Below, in pieces: positions 4,009 to 8,730 of a stretch of 8,730 bases of DNA. Below the pieces are notes generated by a model. It saw nothing but the letters and a program-made list of their open reading frames with translations, did no database searches and was not told the DNA's origin. Made by a program: the position numbers and the translations under genes. The number at the start of each line of letters is the position of its first letter. Position 1 is the first letter of the stretch. The stretch lies in contig CAYWFC010000035.1 of the NCBI GenBank assembly GCA_964457935.1, positions 1 to 8,730 on the forward strand. The letters are read 5' to 3'. The DNA comes from STF1-107 sp964457935. Lineage in GTDB: Bacteria > Bacillota > Clostridia > Christensenellales > UBA1242.

Positions 4009-6045
4009 TACAAAGTACACTACTATGATACGTATAATAACACTACTCAATACACAGAAGTAGTGTATACCTACAACGACACATCGAAGAAGTTTAATGC
4101 AGGCTCACTAGGTGGCGAGTGGACGTTTAACTCTTGGACTACATCTAGTACATCACTGACAGGTACGTCCTATACTACCAGCGCGTCAGTGAATAACCTA
4201 TCATCTACTGCAGGTGGTATAGTCAATCTGTACTCTCTGTATACACGTCCTGTCACTCTGAAGTACGACGCCAACGGTGGCTCAGGCTCTATGTCTAGCA
4301 CCACCGCGACACAATACTATAACCGCCCAGGTGTGACATGCACCACACCTACAGCGACAGTGTCATCCAATAGCTTCACACGTACAGGGTATACCTTCTC
4401 CGGCTGGAATACCTCAGCCAACGGTTCAGGCACATCATACAGCGCTAACTCCAATATAAACTTGGTAGATAATCAAGACTCCCCAAGCACAAAGACCCTC
4501 TACGCCCAGTGGACACCTGATACTTACACTATTGCTGTGTACCATTACTTGCAAGACATCGGTGGAGACGAAGATAGCTATAGTGATTATACTCTAGATG
4601 ATACACATATAGTATATAATCTATCTAAAGGTGAAAAAATTTACTCTAGTGATGAAAGTTGGTATTATGACCACTTTACGTACTATTCATATATGAGTGA
4701 TACCAGTGCGACCGCCGGTAGCGACACTTATCTAGACATATACTATACACGTGATACATACACTGTGACATTCAGTGCTAATGGTGGTAGCGGGTCGTAT
4801 AGTGCAGAAGTACAATATAATGATACATACTCTATCCCTAGTGGTAGTACGACAGATATATATAGAGGCGGTCCATTAGACAATCTTTATCGATATCCTA
4901 AAGGCTTTAACACTACTCCAAATACTGATAGTACATTATCTACTATCACTGTCATTCGCAATGTTACTTTATATGCTATATGGAACTATTATATAATAAT
5001 AGACATATGTGATTATCCGGGAGTAACAGTGACAAGTAGTAATGGTTGGTCACATGGCACAAGCGGAAAAGGAGAATTATTATATCGTCAAGCTGGCTAC
5101 GGCACTACTATTAATTCATTCCCTACATTAAAAATGAGTGGTTGGACATTTGACGGCTACGAAGAAGGATCATCGATCACTGTATATAATGGCGATAAAT
5201 CATTGACTCCTCTATTCTATAGGACAATATACTTATCAGTTGGCAACAACGACGGTACTATATCATTTACATTGACATCATCTGATCGTGAAATATGGAA
5301 ATTCGATGAAGGTGGTGCAGAAATGGCAATATATAGCAAAGTATACTATGATGAAGGTATAATATTGCCATCAGCAGAGCCTACTAGGACTGACTATGTA
5401 TTCAAAGGCTGGAGATGGAATGGTGGTGATTTGATCAACTCTGGAGATGTATCAAATACTAATGGCTATGCTGATTGGGAAAGTAATGTTGGTTTATGTG
5501 AGATTACTATAGTTTATAAACGAACAGGCAAAGACTATATTATTTATACTAAGGATAATATATGGGTAACTATAAAGTCAGATGTCAATTGTATAGCTCT
5601 GGCAGAAGAATATTTACCAGACGGTGAAGAGATAGACTCAGTTGATCCGGATTATGAGGCAATGTTGGCTCCTGAAGATGGATTAACAATAGATGTTTGG
5701 TGTACAGCCATCAGTTCTGGGGGTGGCACTGATCCAGACCCTGGCACTGGTACTGAGACACCTACGGACAAGACATGTATCATTCATTTCGTAGTAGATT
5801 ATAATTTTCTTGATCTTGCTTACGGTGGTACTGACTCTTGGGATAGCACATATGATTGTGAAAATGAATACGGAGAGCTGTTTACAGAAAATTGGTCGAA
5901 ATCTGGATTCACGATTGAGGATGTCGACGCCTATGACGGATGCTATCCTCAAGTAAGTGGTAATGTAGTAGTTATCGACGTATCTGACTGTTGCCCTGGT
6001 GGCGAGTATTATGTATATGTATCCGTACAGGGTTACTCTAGCTAA
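3946..6045 (+). CDS. InlB-type repeat surface protein, 5'-truncated (possible silent cassette)
   Basis: The frame opens after a TAA at 3943-3945, inside the inverted repeat, and runs for 700 codons. No start with a ribosome binding site is visible: the first nominal start is GTG 4063, without Shine-Dalgarno and well inside the repeat sequence. There is no signal peptide, LPxTG or membrane anchor. Numbered from 4063, a classic InlB_B/Flg_new repeat (VTLKYDANGGSGS to TLYAQWTP) spans 64-151. A MucBP-like segment (YTIAVYHYLQD) covers about 155-228, and further diverged repeats run to about 475. A Gly/Pro/Thr linker (552-568) precedes a cysteine-containing C-terminal domain. Such proteins are secreted or wall-associated adhesins. 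Residues 280-475 are paralogous to the neighbouring minus-strand gene. Base composition turns AT-rich near 4560. It could be a pseudogene or a donor cassette. Confidence 0.8.
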   Translation, partial: GQNATPTTSHITQYAKWTPNTYKVHYYDTYNNTTQYTEVVYTYNDTSKKFNAGSLGGEWTFNSWTTSSTSLTGTSYTTSASVNNLSSTAGGIVNLYSLYTRPVTLKYDANGGSGSMSSTTATQYYNRPGVTCTTPTATVSSNSFTRTGYTFSGWNTSANGSGTSYSANSNINLVDNQDSPSTKTLYAQWTPDTYTIAVYHYLQDIGGDEDSYSDYTLDDTHIVYNLSKGEKIYSSDESWYYDHFTYYSYMSDTSATAGSDTYLDIYYTRDTYTVTFSANGGSGSYSAEVQYNDTYSIPSGSTTDIYRGGPLDNLYRYPKGFNTTPNTDSTLSTITVIRNVTLYAIWNYYIIIDICDYPGVTVTSSNGWSHGTSGKGELLYRQAGYGTTINSFPTLKMSGWTFDGYEEGSSITVYNGDKSLTPLFYRTIYLSVGNNDGTISFTLTSSDREIWKFDEGGAEMAIYSKVYYDEGIILPSAEPTRTDYVFKGWRWNGGDLINSGDVSNTNGYADWESNVGLCEITIVYKRTGKDYIIYTKDNIWVTIKSDVNCIALAEEYLPDGEEIDSVDPDYEAMLAPEDGLTIDVWCTAISSGGGTDPDPGTGTETPTDKTCIIHFVVDYNFLDLAYGGTDSWDSTYDCENEYGELFTENWSKSGFTIEDVDAYDGCYPQVSGNVVVIDVSDCCPGGEYYVYVSVQGYSS
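3967..3994. other. 28-bp imperfect palindrome, dif-like layout (right copy)
   Basis: The 28 bases are identical to the reverse complement of 14-41: ACTTCGCATAT, a TACTCA spacer, then GTATGCGAAAT. The right half encodes the YAKW of the InlB repeat and the left half encodes TSHIT. Compared from memory with the dif sites of E. coli and B. subtilis, I count 17 of 28 matches to each, concentrated in the inner arm bases. That is suggestive but not decisive. Confidence 0.45.
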
Positions 6046-6069
6046 ACTTAATGCAAAATTATAATACAT

Positions 6070-6112
6070 CACAAAAAACAGCGATAGTGTTTTACTATCG
6101 CTGTTTTTTGTG
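6070..6112. terminator. Two-way intrinsic terminator between converging InlB-type genes
   Basis: A perfect 19-bp stem (6070-6088 with 6094-6112) has a five-base loop GTTTT. Its GC-containing core AGCGATAGT is flanked by A6 and T6, giving a U tract on either strand. It begins 24 bp after the stop of the plus-strand gene and lies about 110 bp beyond the stop of the minus-strand gene. Confidence 0.92.
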
Positions 6113-6124
6113 TGAGTATGATGT

Positions 6125-6215
6125 AGAGCATCTAATATCGTCACATATACTGTGATATAGACAGTGCAATATCATCTGCTGTGATACAGATAGTCTAATG
6201 TGATCGCATATACTG
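6125..6215. repeat. Imperfect short repeats in the intergenic spacer
   Basis: Between the terminator and the end of the minus-strand gene, CTGTGATATAGACAGT and CTGTGATACAGATAGT occur in tandem. CACATATACTG is echoed as CGCATATACTG. Each unit contains small inverted repeats such as CTGT-GAT-ACAG. No gene is visible here. The repeats may be decay products of coding repeats. Confidence 0.5.
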
Positions 6216-6223
6216 ATGAAATA

Positions 6224-8730
6224 TTATGTATATGGCAGATACAGAGTGGTATCACTATCTACTGTATCGCTGTAATCAGCACCACCATATCCCGATTCTA
6301 TATCACTGAGTGAATAATACACACCACATGCTTCTGGATCCCAGCCGTTACTGATGCACATTTCATTTATAGTGCCTATAGTTGTACCAGACTCCACTGA
6401 CAATTCTCCTAATTTGCTACCATTACTATCACGTATGGTGACGGTAACATTTGAAGCAGATAGTACATCTACATATATATCACCACTGCCTGACATACGT
6501 GTATAATAATTTTGACCTGAGGCTAATGTGTATCCACTAGGAGCGCGGTGATATACCGTAACATAACCACCACTGGTAGAAGGAGTTTCTGACCACGGTT
6601 CAGTGGCTACTGTTGACCCATTCATCTGATAGTAAATAGTCCCTGAGTAAGCTTCTTGGTCTTCTGTGTAGTACATGGTCCATGATCTAGTTCCATTCAT
6701 CGTTTGAGACGAATTTGTTGGATATCTTGATTTATATGTATATCCCGAAATAGAGAATTGATAGTCACTCGCGTATACCGTCGTGCCTTCTTTGATACTC
6801 TCAGTATATGTGGTACGAATAGTGCCACCTGTGTCATAATCTTCGTAGTATACTGTCAGTGTGTAATTCACAATGTCTTGAGTCCAGTGAGCATAGTAGG
6901 TATCAGAGCCAGTCACTGTGGTACTGCTGTATACTTCTGACCCACCACTGGATGATGTGTACCAGCCATCGAATGTATATCCATTATATGTCGGAGTAGG
7001 CAGTGTGCCTAATGTGTCACCATATGCTATAGTTTTGGTGTATTTGCCACTAGAGTACGTCCACCCATTGTATGTAGATCCCGTACCTCCAACAGTATTT
7101 AACGTAATGGTGTATGACACGCCAGACCAATGAGCGTAGTAGGTATCTTGTGAGTCTGCATAGATTACAGTACTGCTAGTAATCTCTGTACCACCAGACG
7201 TGCCAGTATACCAGCCTAAGAATGTGTAGCCAGATCGTGTAGCGGTAGGTAATGTACCTATAGCCTTGCCGAATGTTACATTCTTATATGTAGTGCTACA
7301 TGAGCCACCATTAGCGTCAAAGTATACCGTACCTGATGTCGCGCTGGTTCTAAGGATATCAACACCAATCACATTATTGTACGAAACATGACTAGGAGAT
7401 ACCACAGTGCTGTCATCTATCTTTGTTCCGTTGATAGAGAAATAGTATGTGTAATTCTTCTGAGTAACAGTAGGTAATGTACCGTATGTAGCAGATGTGC
7501 TACCAGCAACAACAGTTCGCCAAAAGTCTCCTTTTGCTGGGCTTTCTTGAGAATAATCACAACCTGATGCAGTATAACTACCGGCGGAAGATATTGTGAA
7601 TGGTACTTTACCACTACTTCCACTCCAGGTAACATAATCCTCTAGCCCAGAGATTATAATCTCGTAGGAAGTATACACCTGAGCACCAAGTGTAATATCT
7701 GATGTTACGGTATAATCACTATCTACTATGGTCGTACTATTCCATACTTGCCATCCAGCAAATACATATTTTGAGGATGTAGGAGTAGGCAGAGATATCG
7801 TAGTACCTGGTGTGACAGTACGAGTCCATTCATATGTGCCTGTCTTTGTCCAAGCGGAGTCGCTAATAGTACCTGCCATATATTCTGTATTTAGTGTCAC
7901 AGTATTTACCCACTGTGCATAGTATATAGATCTGCCATGTCCTACTGTGATAAATGACACTTTCGTACCACCAGAAGACGCAGTGTACCAGCCATTGAAT
8001 GTAGCACCTGACTTAGTAGGTGTAGGCAGTGAAGATATTACTGTACCTTCTTCTGTCAAGAATCCACCACTGCCATAATAATACAATGTGGAATCCCATG
8101 TCCAATTGCCTGTGCTAGATCCTGTACCACCTGTAGCGTCTAATGTCACACCACCATAACTACCCCACTTAGCTCTACCACTGCCATAGAATAGATCGCC
8201 GTTATTAATCTCATTGCCACTACTATCAACCCAGCAGATGAATTGATAATATGGGTCACTATCATTCTGAGGGTCGGATGGAAGAGTGATACCTTCACCA
8301 TAGTATATTTGTTTGTAAATATGGTATTCGGCTGAAGCGCCGTTTTCTTTCTGCCAACCATTAGTGAGTGAAATGCTGACAGAGCCATCATTATCGCCTA
8401 TTGTCAATGTTACATTCTTATAGAACTTAGGCGTCAATGAAACATCGCCATATACTAATACTGGATTGCCTTCTTCGAAGTCATCAAATGTCCAACCACT
8501 CATACTTAGTGTAGGTAAATATTTTACTGAAGAGCCTTGAGTATACGTTCCATATAAATATTTGTTATCATATCTATCAGTGAATTCATTCCAGCCCGCA
8601 TCGTCGGTCACTGTACAATTACTAATATCAACATAGACAACATAATTCCATACAGCATACAATGTTACATTACCAGTCACTTTTATGCTGGATATGGTAT
8701 CAGTAGCAGTGGCGGATGTATTGAAACCTG
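6224..8730 (-). CDS. InlB-type repeat surface protein, N-terminus outside the window
   Basis: The frame is open from the window edge to a TAA at 6226-6224, at least 834 residues. The first in-frame GTG (8680) is internal, since the upstream codons (GFNTSATATDT) align with GFNTTPNTDS in the convergent gene. Numbered from 8680, residues 1-170 are paralogous to that gene. InlB_B/Flg_new repeats follow at about 177-257 (ending IYYAQW), 260-335, 451-518 (VYFDANGGS to YYAHW) and 523-599 (YTITLNTVGGTGS to YYAHWTQ). A MucBP-like segment (about 605-675) and a distinct C-terminal region end in LYLPYT. No LPxTG, SLH or membrane anchor is present, so attachment is unclear. It is rich in Tyr, Ser, Thr and Gly, with few charged residues, as in secreted repeat adhesins. 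Signal peptide and promoter would lie beyond base 8730. Confidence 0.9.
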   Translation of the reverse strand, partial: GFNTSATATDTISSIKVTGNVTLYAVWNYVVYVDISNCTVTDDAGWNEFTDRYDNKYLYGTYTQGSSVKYLPTLSMSGWTFDDFEEGNPVLVYGDVSLTPKFYKNVTLTIGDNDGSVSISLTNGWQKENGASAEYHIYKQIYYGEGITLPSDPQNDSDPYYQFICWVDSSGNEINNGDLFYGSGRAKWGSYGGVTLDATGGTGSSTGNWTWDSTLYYYGSGGFLTEEGTVISSLPTPTKSGATFNGWYTASSGGTKVSFITVGHGRSIYYAQWVNTVTLNTEYMAGTISDSAWTKTGTYEWTRTVTPGTTISLPTPTSSKYVFAGWQVWNSTTIVDSDYTVTSDITLGAQVYTSYEIIISGLEDYVTWSGSSGKVPFTISSAGSYTASGCDYSQESPAKGDFWRTVVAGSTSATYGTLPTVTQKNYTYYFSINGTKIDDSTVVSPSHVSYNNVIGVDILRTSATSGTVYFDANGGSCSTTYKNVTFGKAIGTLPTATRSGYTFLGWYTGTSGGTEITSSTVIYADSQDTYYAHWSGVSYTITLNTVGGTGSTYNGWTYSSGKYTKTIAYGDTLGTLPTPTYNGYTFDGWYTSSSGGSEVYSSTTVTGSDTYYAHWTQDIVNYTLTVYYEDYDTGGTIRTTYTESIKEGTTVYASDYQFSISGYTYKSRYPTNSSQTMNGTRSWTMYYTEDQEAYSGTIYYQMNGSTVATEPWSETPSTSGGYVTVYHRAPSGYTLASGQNYYTRMSGSGDIYVDVLSASNVTVTIRDSNGSKLGELSVESGTTIGTINEMCISNGWDPEACGVYYSLSDIESGYGGADYSDTVDSDTTLYLPYT

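Noticed and set aside
3783..4028. 81-codon plus-strand frame covering the right arm (and minus-strand frames 75-278 and 151-378 in the left arm)
   Set aside because: The frames are not preserved between the two near-identical arms, which is not expected for a real protein, and no ribosome binding site is present.
5683..6144. 153-codon minus-strand frame over the end of the plus-strand InlB-type gene
   Set aside because: It runs through the terminator hairpin and lies opposite well-supported coding sequence. No family resemblance and no ribosome binding site.

Overview
The window looks like chromosomal DNA from an uncultured low- to mid-GC Gram-positive bacterium, probably a gut Clostridia-type Firmicute. 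This is inferred from strong AAAGGAG-type ribosome binding sites, intrinsic terminators with long U tracts, a Firmicute-style replicative helicase DnaB, and large InlB/Flg_new-type repeat surface proteins. No marker fixes the genus.

Layout. A housekeeping island (about 230-3785) is enclosed by two inverted copies of a non-coding element of about 225 bp (1-230 and 3785-4008, only a few substitutions and poly-T length changes apart). Inside the island, an HU-family nucleoid protein gene (403-672, +) converges on a tight minus-strand operon. Transcribed right to left, that operon reads: a small two-helix membrane protein (3473-3216), dnaB (3205-1766), yqeY (1755-1333) and dtd (1333-890). A two-way intrinsic terminator at 683-718 separates the two units. 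Upstream of the operon, on the same strand, lies a near-consensus promoter (3689-3717), a predicted structured transcript of about 127 nt (3682-3556) and a strong intrinsic terminator. This is either an independent small RNA or an attenuator/riboswitch-like leader for the operon.

Outside the island lie pieces of InlB-type repeat genes. At both outer edges of the inverted repeat, the repeat runs in frame into the end of an InlB repeat (ITQYAKWT), read outward, and both copies have the same in-frame TAA 20 codons earlier. The right-hand piece continues as a protein of about 700 residues ending at 6045. It has no credible start codon, ribosome binding site or signal peptide. A second InlB-repeat gene, paralogous to part of the first, converges on it (8730-6224, its 5' end beyond the window). 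A 19-bp perfect-stem two-way terminator (6070-6112) lies between them. The edge of each inverted repeat carries a 28-bp imperfect palindrome with an 11-6-11 layout like a Xer/dif site, lying across the codons for the InlB motif.

Reading. The most interesting possibility is a family of 5'-truncated, promoterless surface-protein cassettes, each preceded by a common element with a palindromic, dif-like site and arranged around a housekeeping island. Such a set could act as a reservoir for DNA rearrangement of surface proteins. No recombinase gene is present here, and gene decay after ordinary homologous recombination remains a live alternative. The second strong candidate is the unassigned structured RNA ahead of the dnaB operon.
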